Origin: Roseovarius aestuarii
Lineage (GTDB): Bacteria > Pseudomonadota > Alphaproteobacteria > Rhodobacterales > Rhodobacteraceae
Reading direction: 5' to 3'
NCBI RefSeq assembly: GCF_019966515.1
Contig: NZ_JAIMIB010000003.1
Span: 62,001 to 126,000, forward strand
DNA length: 64,000 nucleotides
In this document: piece after piece, positions 1 through 7,682 of the stretch
Layout: every line of letters begins with the position of its first letter
How positions within the stretch are numbered: the first letter of the stretch is position 1
Notes under the pieces: model-generated
The model's input: only the letters and a program-made list of their open reading frames with translations
Told to the model about the DNA's origin: nothing
Databases searched by the model: none
Position numbers and translations under genes: made by a program

Positions 1-1
1 G

Positions 2-292
2 TTACCACCCGGCCCGGTTTGTATAGTCGGCGGCGATATTCCAGGCATCCGAAAGATCCATATTGCGCGCGCATTCCGATCTCTTGGGCAGCACGAAGCG
101 GTGTTCGGTCCGGCGCCGGATGGAGGTTACTGGCTGGTGGGGTTAAAGCGGGTTCAAGTGCCGGCCACGCTATTTCGTGATGTGCGCTGGTCGTCTGAGC
201 GTGCGTTGGAAGACAGTATTGCAAGTCTCGGTGATGCGCGTGTGGCGCTGGTGGATAAATTGCGCGATGTGGACACTGCGGCGGACCTCTGA
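2..292 (+). CDS. DUF2064 / TIGR04282-type glycosyltransferase, C-terminal part
   Basis: The gene enters from the left edge, so its start is not in the window. The visible 96 residues contain IVGGDIPGI, then FGPAPDGGYWLVGL, then VRWSSERALEDS and a final LRDVDTAADL. These are the hallmark blocks of the DUF2064 nucleotide-diphospho-sugar transferase-like family, whose GPADDGGYxLxG loop and terminal DVDTxxDL are conserved. The family is GT-A fold and often annotated as a glycosyltransferase; the true substrate is usually unknown. It stops 144 nt before rnr on the same strand, with a G/C hairpin between them. The family call is confident; the function is not. Confidence 0.85.
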   Translation, partial: LPPGPVCIVGGDIPGIRKIHIARAFRSLGQHEAVFGPAPDGGYWLVGLKRVQVPATLFRDVRWSSERALEDSIASLGDARVALVDKLRDVDTAADL

Positions 293-361
293 ACGGTCTG
301 CTCCCAAGTGGAGTTCGCGAACGCTCACGCAGTTGAGATTTGCGTTCAGGGCACGCAGCCC

Positions 362-378
362 CTGGGGTTTCACCCCAG
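362..378. other. G/C stem-loop between the DUF2064 gene and rnr
   Basis: Perfect 7-bp arms CTGGGGT and ACCCCAG enclose a 3-nt loop, followed by a C-rich ACCCCGAG tail. There is no T tract, so it is not a classical intrinsic terminator. It could stabilise the upstream mRNA 3' end or reduce read-through into rnr. A similar G5/C5 hairpin precedes sdhC at 53322. Confidence 0.45.
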
Positions 379-436
379 ACCCCGAGCCGCGCTTTCCTTT
401 GTGGTACGCCTTAATCAATCGTGGTAGGCGTCGGCC

Positions 437-2689
437 ATGAGCCAGATGCCCTCCAAGGATGAAATCCTGCAATGGATTTCCGACAACCCGACCCAAACGT
501 CGAAACGTGATATCGCCCGCGCCTTTGGAATCAAGGGCGCCGCACGGATTGATCTGAAACGGATGCTCAAGGAACTGGCTGATGAAGGCCATCTGCAGAA
601 GCGCAAAAAGACCTATCGCGACCCGGATAAGCTGCCGCCGGTAGCGGTATTGCAGGTGTCGGGGCAGACACCCGATGGCGATCTCATGGCGCGGCCGATG
701 GAATGGCAGGGAGAGGGCACCCCGCCACAGGTTCTTGTCGTCGCGCGAGCTAGCGATCCGGCGCTTGGTGAAGGTGATCGGATCTTGGGTCGCCTTTCCG
801 CTGTCGTGGGTGAGGCGCATGGCTATGAGGCACGCCTGATCCGCCGGATCGGAACCAACCCACTGAAAGTTCTTGGAGTGTTCCGCAAGCGCACCGAAGG
901 CGGGCGGATCGTGCCCATCGACAAAGGCGATGGTAAGGAATGGGAAGTGCTGGGCGACGCTGCGGGTGGCGCCAAGGATGGCGAGCTGGTCGAGGCGGAA
1001 CAGGCCGGTCCAAAGGGACGCATGGGCCTGCCTCGCGCGAGGGTGGTGCAGCGGTTGGGTGATCCGTCGGCACCTCGGGCGGTCTCGCTGATCGCCATTC
1101 ATCAACACGGTATCCCGGATGATTTTCCCGACGAGGTGATTGCCGAGGCTGATGGTATGAAACCGGCGGGGCTGAAAGGCCGCGACGATCTGCGGGACAT
1201 GCCATTGATCACCATCGATCCAGTAGATGCGCGCGATCATGACGATGCCTGTTGGGCACATGCAGATGACGATCCGAAAAACCAGGGCGGCCATGTGATC
1301 TGGGTCGCGATTGCCGATGTGGCGCACTACGTTACCTCGGGCTCTGCACTGGACCAAGAAGCGCGCAAACGCGGAAATTCCAGCTATTTTCCCGACCGCG
1401 TCGTGCCGATGTTGCCGGATAGGCTGTCGGGGGATCTCTGTTCGCTGCACGAAGGGGTTCCGCGCGCCTGTATCGCCGTGCGCATGCAGATCAACGCTCA
1501 CGGCGAGAAGATCGGACATCGGTTTCTGCGCGGGCTGATGCGCTCACCGGCATCGCTGAATTACCGCGAGGTGCAGGCGGCGATGGACGGCGCACCCAAT
1601 GATAAATGCGCGCCGCTGATGGATGGGGTGATCCGCCCGCTTTACGCTGCCCATGAGGCGTTGAAACAGGCGCGGAAAAACCGCCAGCCGCTCGATCTGG
1701 ACCTGCCTGAGCGTAAAGTGGTGCTGAGCGACGAGGGTGTGGTGGAAAGCGTTAATTTCACCGACCGGCTGGAAGCGCATAAGCTCATCGAGGAATTCAT
1801 GGTGCTGGCCAATGTGGCCGCCGCCGAAACCCTGATCGCGAAGAAATCCCCTCTGCTTTTCCGGGTCCACGAAGAACCGCCGCCCGAAAAGCTCGATAGC
1901 CTGCGCGAGGTGGCCGAGGCCGCCGGGTTGGTGCTGGCTAAGGGTCAGGTGCTGAAGACTGCGCATCTGAATTCTCTCTTGCATGCAGCCCGAGACACAG
2001 ACCATGCCGAGCAGATCAACATGTCGACGCTCAGGGCGATGACGCAAGCCTATTATGCGCCCGCGAATTTCGGCCATTTCGGACTGGCGTTGCAGGCCTA
2101 CGCGCATTTCACCTCGCCCATTCGCCGCTATGCTGACCTGATTGTGCACCGGGCGCTGATCTCGGCGCATGGCTGGGGCGATGACGGCCTCAGTAAGGAC
2201 GACATGGACCGGCTGGAGGGCACGGCGGCGCATATCAGCGATACTGAACGCCGCTCGATGATGGCGGAACGCGACACCAATGACCGCTACCTGGCCGCAT
2301 TTCTGTCCGAGCGTGTCGGCGATGAATTCACCGGCCGGATCAGCGGCGTGGCCAAGTTTGGCGCCTTTGTGCGGTTGGACGAAACCGGCGCTGACGGGTT
2401 GATCCCGGTGCGTTCACTGGGGCGGGAATTTTTCAATTTCGATCGTGACGCCGCCACGCTGACCGGCTCGGATACCGGCGCCCAGATCGGGTTGGGTCAG
2501 CGCGTCACCGTGCGTCTGGCTGAGGCGGCCCCGGTGACCGGCGGGCTGGCGCTGGACCTGATCAGCCTAGATGGTAAGGCGATGCCGAAATCGGGCGCGG
2601 GCCGGCGCGGCAGACCCGCCAAACGTCAGCTGTCCAAGGCGAGACGAAAGTCCGACAAAGCAAAACGCAAGGTCAAGCGGAGTCGCTGA
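437..2689 (+). CDS. rnr: Ribonuclease R
   Basis: This 750-residue protein is a 3'-to-5' hydrolytic exoribonuclease that degrades structured RNA in the cytoplasm. The order is: N-terminal helix-turn-helix (about 1-65), cold-shock-like OB folds, the RNB catalytic domain and a C-terminal S1 domain followed by a Lys/Arg-rich tail. The catalytic block TIDPVDARDHDDA (about residue 255) carries the clustered metal-binding aspartates, and HFTSPIRRYADLIVHRAL near residue 560 is the second RNB signature. DEFTGRISGVAKFGAFVRL opens the S1 domain. The length fits RNase R rather than the shorter RNase II. Its stop overlaps the convergent DUF1801 gene by 17 nt. Confidence 0.96.
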   Translation: MSQMPSKDEILQWISDNPTQTSKRDIARAFGIKGAARIDLKRMLKELADEGHLQKRKKTYRDPDKLPPVAVLQVSGQTPDGDLMARPMEWQGEGTPPQVLVVARASDPALGEGDRILGRLSAVVGEAHGYEARLIRRIGTNPLKVLGVFRKRTEGGRIVPIDKGDGKEWEVLGDAAGGAKDGELVEAEQAGPKGRMGLPRARVVQRLGDPSAPRAVSLIAIHQHGIPDDFPDEVIAEADGMKPAGLKGRDDLRDMPLITIDPVDARDHDDACWAHADDDPKNQGGHVIWVAIADVAHYVTSGSALDQEARKRGNSSYFPDRVVPMLPDRLSGDLCSLHEGVPRACIAVRMQINAHGEKIGHRFLRGLMRSPASLNYREVQAAMDGAPNDKCAPLMDGVIRPLYAAHEALKQARKNRQPLDLDLPERKVVLSDEGVVESVNFTDRLEAHKLIEEFMVLANVAAAETLIAKKSPLLFRVHEEPPPEKLDSLREVAEAAGLVLAKGQVLKTAHLNSLLHAARDTDHAEQINMSTLRAMTQAYYAPANFGHFGLALQAYAHFTSPIRRYADLIVHRALISAHGWGDDGLSKDDMDRLEGTAAHISDTERRSMMAERDTNDRYLAAFLSERVGDEFTGRISGVAKFGAFVRLDETGADGLIPVRSLGREFFNFDRDAATLTGSDTGAQIGLGQRVTVRLAEAAPVTGGLALDLISLDGKAMPKSGAGRRGRPAKRQLSKARRKSDKAKRKVKRSR

Positions 2690-3080
2690 GGTGATAGGTC
2701 AGCGCATGACGGATCAGGAGTGCCAGGCGGTCAGGTTCGATCTCGCTGACGTCATCGAACAGCACCGCGCGGTTTCCGTCGATCCTGTCCCAGCCGGGAA
2801 ATGTCTGCGCGTAGCTGGCAATGATCGTACTTTGACAATGGGCGAAGAGTGCAAAACTGGCATCGCGATGTGGCCCCGTCCGAAGGGGTGATCCGGCGCG
2901 TTTCGACGTAAGATAAGCCGGCTGCCCCCACCGCAACGCCTCTTGCAATGTTCCGATCCGGGGCAGCTCTGATGCCACCCCGAAGATCAGATCACGCAAG
3001 CACAGAACGCACTTTCTTGTGGCCGGATCGTAGTGGCTGATGACACGGCTCACGTCACCGGACAGAGGGGGGATGGGCAT
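2673..3080 (-). CDS. DUF1801 domain protein
   Basis: A 135-residue soluble protein. The blocks LQEALRWGQPAYLT, FALFAHCQSTIIASY and a C-terminal LLIRHALTYH are typical of the DUF1801/YdhG-like fold, which has no established enzymatic role. I chose the ATG at 3080 because GAGG lies 7 nt upstream; a longer reading would need a TTG. It is divergent from a WYL regulator 85 bp away, with a small dyad between the two, so the regulator may control it. The 3' end overlaps rnr by 17 nt. Confidence 0.75.
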   Translation of the reverse strand: MPIPPLSGDVSRVISHYDPATRKCVLCLRDLIFGVASELPRIGTLQEALRWGQPAYLTSKRAGSPLRTGPHRDASFALFAHCQSTIIASYAQTFPGWDRIDGNRAVLFDDVSEIEPDRLALLIRHALTYHLSDSA

Positions 3081-3125
3081 ACGAGACCTCACGGACAGCA
3101 ATGGCTAACTATTAACGTTTCCAGA

Positions 3126-3140
3126 TGACAAAAACTGTCA
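3126..3140. promoter_or_regulatory. Putative operator between DUF1801 and WYL genes
   Basis: The dyad TGACA-AAAAC-TGTCA has perfect 5-bp arms and lies 25 nt upstream of the WYL regulator start, inside the divergent promoter region. An overlapping second copy of TGTC...TGACA runs into the start codon. A YafY-type regulator could bind here to control itself and its neighbour; this rests on position and symmetry only. Confidence 0.4.
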
Positions 3141-3164
3141 GTATATGCGAAGATACTGTCCAGC

Positions 3165-3845
3165 ATGACACGCACGCACCGCCTTTTCCAACTGATGCAG
3201 GCCTTACGCAATACCGCGCCGCCCGCCACTGCTTCGGTCCTGGCTCAGACGCTTGGCGTCACGCAACGAACGATATATCGCGATATCGATGCGCTGCGGG
3301 GCCTCGGTGCGGTGATCGACGGCGCTGCGGGGTTTGGTTACACCCTGATCGAAGATGCTGCCCTGCCACCGCTTAGCTTTGCCGATGACGAGTTGGAAGC
3401 CCTTGTGCTGGGGTTGCGGGAGGTGGGGGTAGTCGGCGATCCGGCGCTGGCAAAGGCGGCGGCATCGGCGCTGTCAAAATTGCGCGCACGCCTACCCGCC
3501 AGTCAGGCGCATCGGCTGGAACATGCGGTTCTGACCGCGCGGCGCTATACGTCTCTGCCCGAGCCGGGTGTCGATGTCACTGTGCTCAGGCAGGCCACAT
3601 GGGATGAACGAACAATCCGGTTCGACTATTCCGATGTCGAGGCACGGCAGACCTCACGCAGTGTCGATCCGTTGGCGATTGTCTACATGCAGGCCTCGCA
3701 CTGCCTGCTGGCTTTTTGCCATCTGCGCAGCGATTTCCGGGCGTTCCGGCTGGACCGGATGCGCGAGCTTGAGGTGACTGAAACCTCGTTCCGCCCGCGC
3801 AGGGTGCCAATGTTACGTGAGTGCCTGGCGCAAATGCATGCGTGA
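3165..3845 (+). CDS. YafY-type HTH/WYL transcriptional regulator
   Basis: A 226-residue regulator. The N-terminal winged helix (about 1-55) contains SVLAQTLGVTQRTIYRDIDA, the DeoR/HTH_11-like recognition helix. The C-terminal WYL domain (about 130-205) shows IRFDYSDVEA, SVDPLAIVYMQASHCLLAFCH and FRAFRLDRMRELEV; here the W-Y-L triplet reads V-Y-M. WYL domains sense small ligands or nucleic acids. The divergent DUF1801 gene is the likely target because a dyad lies between them. Confidence 0.88.
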   Translation: MTRTHRLFQLMQALRNTAPPATASVLAQTLGVTQRTIYRDIDALRGLGAVIDGAAGFGYTLIEDAALPPLSFADDELEALVLGLREVGVVGDPALAKAAASALSKLRARLPASQAHRLEHAVLTARRYTSLPEPGVDVTVLRQATWDERTIRFDYSDVEARQTSRSVDPLAIVYMQASHCLLAFCHLRSDFRAFRLDRMRELEVTETSFRPRRVPMLRECLAQMHA

Positions 3846-3952
3846 AGGCCCGGCATTTCGGCAGAACCCCGCAGCCCATCCTTTTGAATGCTTTTGGTTT
3901 GGCGCTGTTCGCACTATGTTTGACTAAAGAAAACAAAAAAAGAGGCCGGGCA

Positions 3953-5296
3953 ATGCGTATCAATGTACTGGTGGCCGCAGTTACAGGCACATCCATCGGA
4001 ATTTCAGCACTGGCCGCTGCGCCGGTCGAGACATCGCTGCGCCCGCAGGTGCGGCCCGGCACCATGACGACCGATGCCGTCGTCGTCAGCATTGACGAAC
4101 CTGTCCGCAGCTTGCGCCCTGTCGCGCGCCCGGCGGTTCTGAGGGGGGACGATGCGATGGACGTCGTTAAGGTTGCCACCTCGAACCCGGCTTTTGACCG
4201 CTGGATCAAGGGCTTTCGTGGCCGGGCGGCGAATGCAGGGATCAGCGGTCGTACCTTTGACCGGGCCTTTCGCGACGCGCAATACAATCCGGACGTGATC
4301 AAGAAAGACCGGAACCAGGCCGAGTTCAAACGCCAGATCTGGGATTATCTGGATAGCGCTACCTCGCCTCCGCGAGTCGAGGGCGGGCAGAAGGCGCTGC
4401 GCAAGCATAAACGTGCCCTGACACGGATCGAGCAGACATATGGTGTTGAGAAAGAGGTGGTGACCGCGGTCTGGGGGCTTGAAAGCTATTACGGCACCCG
4501 CAAGGGCGACACCCCGCTGATTGGCGCCTTGGCGACGCTGGCCTTTGACGGTCGGCGCGGCGCGTTTTTTGAAAAGCAGCTGATTGCCGCGCTCAAGATC
4601 ATTCAATCGGGCGATGTGGCGCCAAGGAACATGACCGGCTCCTGGGCCGGGGCGATGGGTCATACGCAGTTCATTCCGACGTCGTATCTGGCCTATGCGG
4701 TCGATTTCACCGGCGACGGAAAACGTGACATTTGGTCGGACGATCCGACCGATGCATTGGCGTCAACGGCCGCCTATCTCAAGCGTTTTGGCTGGCGTAA
4801 GGGCATGCCCTGGGGCGTCGAGGTGCGGGTGCCGAAGGGTTCGAACCCCGGCGGGGCCAAGCGGATGCCCTCAGATTGGGCCGGACGCGGCATTGTGGGT
4901 ATAGACGGCAAGCCGGTGCGCGATTATGGCGTGGCCCGGATTCTGCAACCGGCGGGGCCCAATGGGGCGTCCTTCATGATCTTTGCCAACTTCGACGTGA
5001 TCAAGCGTTATAACAACGCCGACGCCTATGCGATCGGCGTCGGCCACCTGTCAGACCGGATCAAGGGCGGCCCTGAGATTCAGGCCAGTTGGCCACGCGG
5101 CTATGATCCACTGACATTCGAGCAGCGGATGGAGGTGCAGCGCCTACTCAAGCGGAAGGGTTATCCACTGGAGAAGATCGACGGCATTATCGGCCCAAAC
5201 AGCGGTAAGGCGATCCGGCATTTCCAACAATCGGTCGGCGTGAAACCGGATGGGCACCCCTCAAAGAAACTGCTCAAGCTTCTCAAAACGCGGTAG
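3953..5296 (+). CDS. Lytic murein transglycosylase (MltB-like, SLT_2) with peptidoglycan-binding domain
   Basis: This 447-residue exported enzyme cleaves glycan strands of peptidoglycan in the periplasm. A signal peptide (about 1-21, ending SALAAA) precedes a low-complexity linker. The SLT_2 catalytic domain (about 65-360) has AVWGLESYYGTR with the catalytic Glu at residue 177, GSWAGAMGHTQFIPTSYL and the YAIGVGHLSDRI block. The C-terminal PG_binding_1 domain (about 375-445) contains IDGIIGPNSGKAIRHFQ. The ATG at 3953 is preferred because it follows AGAGG and starts the signal peptide; an in-frame codon at 3821 would bury that signal. Confidence 0.92.
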   Translation: MRINVLVAAVTGTSIGISALAAAPVETSLRPQVRPGTMTTDAVVVSIDEPVRSLRPVARPAVLRGDDAMDVVKVATSNPAFDRWIKGFRGRAANAGISGRTFDRAFRDAQYNPDVIKKDRNQAEFKRQIWDYLDSATSPPRVEGGQKALRKHKRALTRIEQTYGVEKEVVTAVWGLESYYGTRKGDTPLIGALATLAFDGRRGAFFEKQLIAALKIIQSGDVAPRNMTGSWAGAMGHTQFIPTSYLAYAVDFTGDGKRDIWSDDPTDALASTAAYLKRFGWRKGMPWGVEVRVPKGSNPGGAKRMPSDWAGRGIVGIDGKPVRDYGVARILQPAGPNGASFMIFANFDVIKRYNNADAYAIGVGHLSDRIKGGPEIQASWPRGYDPLTFEQRMEVQRLLKRKGYPLEKIDGIIGPNSGKAIRHFQQSVGVKPDGHPSKKLLKLLKTR

Positions 5297-5455
5297 GGTC
5301 TTATCGGGATGTCTGAGCCGAATACTGTGTTGCCGTGGGCGAGTTTTAGCGAAGTTTGTCGCGCTTCGGCGGCAGGACAACGGCCCGCTTTGATAGTTTC
5401 GACGCGTACAGTAGATTAAATCCCAGCCACTAACTTGATACTTGGGAAGCGGATT

Positions 5456-6526
5456 ATGAGAAGGCGCGACGTGGTTTTGCGGGGCGGGGCTGTTGGGATG
5501 ATGAGCATGCTAGGCAGCCCGCCCGCGGCAGCCGGATCAGGTTATTTCGTCCCATCCGAGGAAGCCCGTCATCAACGGACCTTTATGCAATGGCCGGTCA
5601 ATCGACGGGTTTATCCTGATCCAGTGTTTCGTGAGATCGCCCAGAAAAAAATTGCTGACATTGCTAACGCAATTGTCGAGTTTGAACCGGTGACACTGCT
5701 GGCGGCGCAGGAAGAACATCGCAGCGCGCAGGCGAAATTGTCAGCCGCGGTGGAGCTATGGGATATCCCGACTGACGATCTTTGGTGCCGCGATGCTGGC
5801 CCGATTTTTGTGGTCAATGATGCGGGTGGCATTGCCGTCAGTCACATTCAGTTCAATGGCTGGGGTGAAAAACAGGTCAATGGGCGAGACGCCCAAATCG
5901 CTGGGCGCGTGGCAGAACGGCTGGGCCTATCTTTGATTCCAACCGGACTGCGCGGCGAGGCGGGTGGCGTCGAGCAGGATGGCCACGGTCTGTTGATGGC
6001 GCATGAAAGCAGTTGGGTGAACGATAACCGTAATCCTGCACTGTCGCGGACGGAGGTCGAGCGCCGACTGCTGCTGGCTTACGGTGCAGAACGCATGATC
6101 TGGTCCGATGGCGTTTGGGGCGAGGATATTACGGATTACCATATCGATAGTCTCGCGCGTTTCACCGGGCCGGGGCGCGTGCTTGTCAACCTGCCGGATC
6201 ATCCGGATATGAATGATCCGTTTCATGTGGCGGCGCTAGACACCCATGACGGGCTGATCGCCGAAGGGCTGGACGTGGAGGTCATTCCAGAGCCTCACTA
6301 CCGCCGGATAAACAGCATCGACTTCGTGGCGTCCTACGCCAATTACTATGTCTGCAACGGCGCTGTCATTGCGGCTGAGTTCGGAGATCGGGAAAGCGAT
6401 CAGATCGCGAGAGATGCCTTGGCGCGCCACTACCCTGGGCGTGAGATTGTCATGCTAAACGTGGACCCGCTGGGTGAGATGGGCGGTGGCATTCACTGTG
6501 CCACGCAACAAATGCCTGCCACATGA
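5456..6526 (+). CDS. Agmatine deiminase / peptidylarginine-deiminase-like protein, probably exported
   Basis: This 356-residue enzyme of the agmatine deiminase family is expected to hydrolyse agmatine to N-carbamoylputrescine and ammonia. The family catalytic blocks are present: WCRDAGPIFVV (about 109), GEDITDYHIDSLARF, and GGGIHCATQQMP with the nucleophilic Cys at 348. The start ATG at 5456 follows GGAAGCGG. The first residues, MRRRDVVLRGGAVGMM followed by small residues, look like a Tat signal, which is unusual because most agmatine deiminases are cytoplasmic. No putrescine-pathway partner (N-carbamoylputrescine amidase) lies nearby. Confidence 0.88.
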   Translation: MRRRDVVLRGGAVGMMSMLGSPPAAAGSGYFVPSEEARHQRTFMQWPVNRRVYPDPVFREIAQKKIADIANAIVEFEPVTLLAAQEEHRSAQAKLSAAVELWDIPTDDLWCRDAGPIFVVNDAGGIAVSHIQFNGWGEKQVNGRDAQIAGRVAERLGLSLIPTGLRGEAGGVEQDGHGLLMAHESSWVNDNRNPALSRTEVERRLLLAYGAERMIWSDGVWGEDITDYHIDSLARFTGPGRVLVNLPDHPDMNDPFHVAALDTHDGLIAEGLDVEVIPEPHYRRINSIDFVASYANYYVCNGAVIAAEFGDRESDQIARDALARHYPGREIVMLNVDPLGEMGGGIHCATQQMPAT

Positions 6527-6567
6527 GGCGCGTATCGAAATAGTGCTTCGCACCGCGGTCCAGGTAT

Positions 6568-7668
6568 TCAGCGCTGCTCTGAGCACTGGTAGTGCGACCG
6601 CGCCAGCCATTCGGGGTTGATTTCAACGCCCCACCCGGGGCGATCAGTGACTCGGGCCTGGCCATCTTCGATACCGTATGGGTCTTCGACAAAAAGCCCC
6701 TCCTGCCACGGGTAATAATCTGCACCCTCGATAGAAAATTCGAGATATTTGCCTGCGTTCGGGGTCGCGCGCAGCAGGTGCATCGTGAAAAGTGTGACCA
6801 GTGACAGGTTGGCGCAATGAGGGGTGACCGGCAGACCCGCCGCTTCGGCCATCCTGCAGACCCGCAAGGTACGGGCGATACCACCAAGATAGAGGATATC
6901 GGGCTGCACGATATCGACGGCTCGCATGTCGATCATCCGTCGCCAGGTGGGCAGGTCGCAATCCTGCTCGCCGCCGGTCACGTCAATGTCCAGCGCGTCA
7001 CTCACCTGCTTGGTCTGCTCCAACTCCCAATAGGGGCAGGGTTCCTCGTAATGGCCAAAGCCGTGGTCCTGCAACATATGGCCCACCTCGATGGCGCGTT
7101 CGGGTGCGTAACAGGAATTGGCGTCGATCAGCAGATCGGCCTCTGGCAGGGCCTTGCGCATTGTCGGGATGATCTCTTCGGTGCGGCCCGGCCATTCGTC
7201 TTGACCACGCCCCACTTCGGCACCGGCGCGGACCTTGAAGGCGGTGAAACCCTTGTCACCAGCCAGTTGCTGCATCCGCGCGGCCTCGTCCTCCGGTGTG
7301 ATATCGCGCTTCATCGAACTGGCATAGGCACGGATCGTGCCCGCTGAGCCGCCCAGCAGTTCTGCCACCGGCTTGCCAGCGCGTTTGCCACGCAGATCCC
7401 AGAGCGCGGTATCGAACCCGGCCATCGCACGGCGCAGGTAAGAGCCGGGGAATTTGTGCTCGCGCTCGGCGACCAGGTCCAGAAGGTCATCCAGATCAGA
7501 TGTATCCTGCCCCAGCACCCAAGGCGCGACCTGCCGGTGCAGGATTTGGCAGGTGATATCCGAATGATAGGTCGAAATCTGCCCCCATCCCTGATGACCG
7601 TCCTGATCGGTGACCCGCACAAAGCCGACGAATTCATTGGTGAAGGTCTCGATACGGATCGGTGTCAT
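6568..7668 (-). CDS. Enolase-superfamily (mandelate racemase/muconate lactonizing) enzyme
   Basis: This 366-residue protein belongs to the MR/MLE group, which abstracts a proton alpha to a carboxylate, usually as a sugar-acid dehydratase or racemase. The catalytic features are in order: TAFKVRAGA (base Lys region), LLIDANSCY (metal Asp), HYEEPCPYWE (metal Glu), VTGGEQDCD (metal Glu) and VTPHCANLS (His base). The start at 7668 is preferred because AAAGGA lies 9 nt upstream; the ATG at 7686 overlaps the preceding stop codon. It follows the GMC oxidoreductase, so the two probably act on one hydroxylated carboxylate. Substrate unknown. Confidence 0.87.
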   Translation of the reverse strand: MTPIRIETFTNEFVGFVRVTDQDGHQGWGQISTYHSDITCQILHRQVAPWVLGQDTSDLDDLLDLVAEREHKFPGSYLRRAMAGFDTALWDLRGKRAGKPVAELLGGSAGTIRAYASSMKRDITPEDEAARMQQLAGDKGFTAFKVRAGAEVGRGQDEWPGRTEEIIPTMRKALPEADLLIDANSCYAPERAIEVGHMLQDHGFGHYEEPCPYWELEQTKQVSDALDIDVTGGEQDCDLPTWRRMIDMRAVDIVQPDILYLGGIARTLRVCRMAEAAGLPVTPHCANLSLVTLFTMHLLRATPNAGKYLEFSIEGADYYPWQEGLFVEDPYGIEDGQARVTDRPGWGVEINPEWLARSHYQCSEQR

Positions 7669-7682
7669 GTCGGCGTGTCCTT

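Noticed and set aside
170..1519. 449-codon open frame on the minus strand opposite rnr
   Set aside because: It is a shadow caused by high G+C third positions; its translation has no domain and the plus strand is clearly RNase R.
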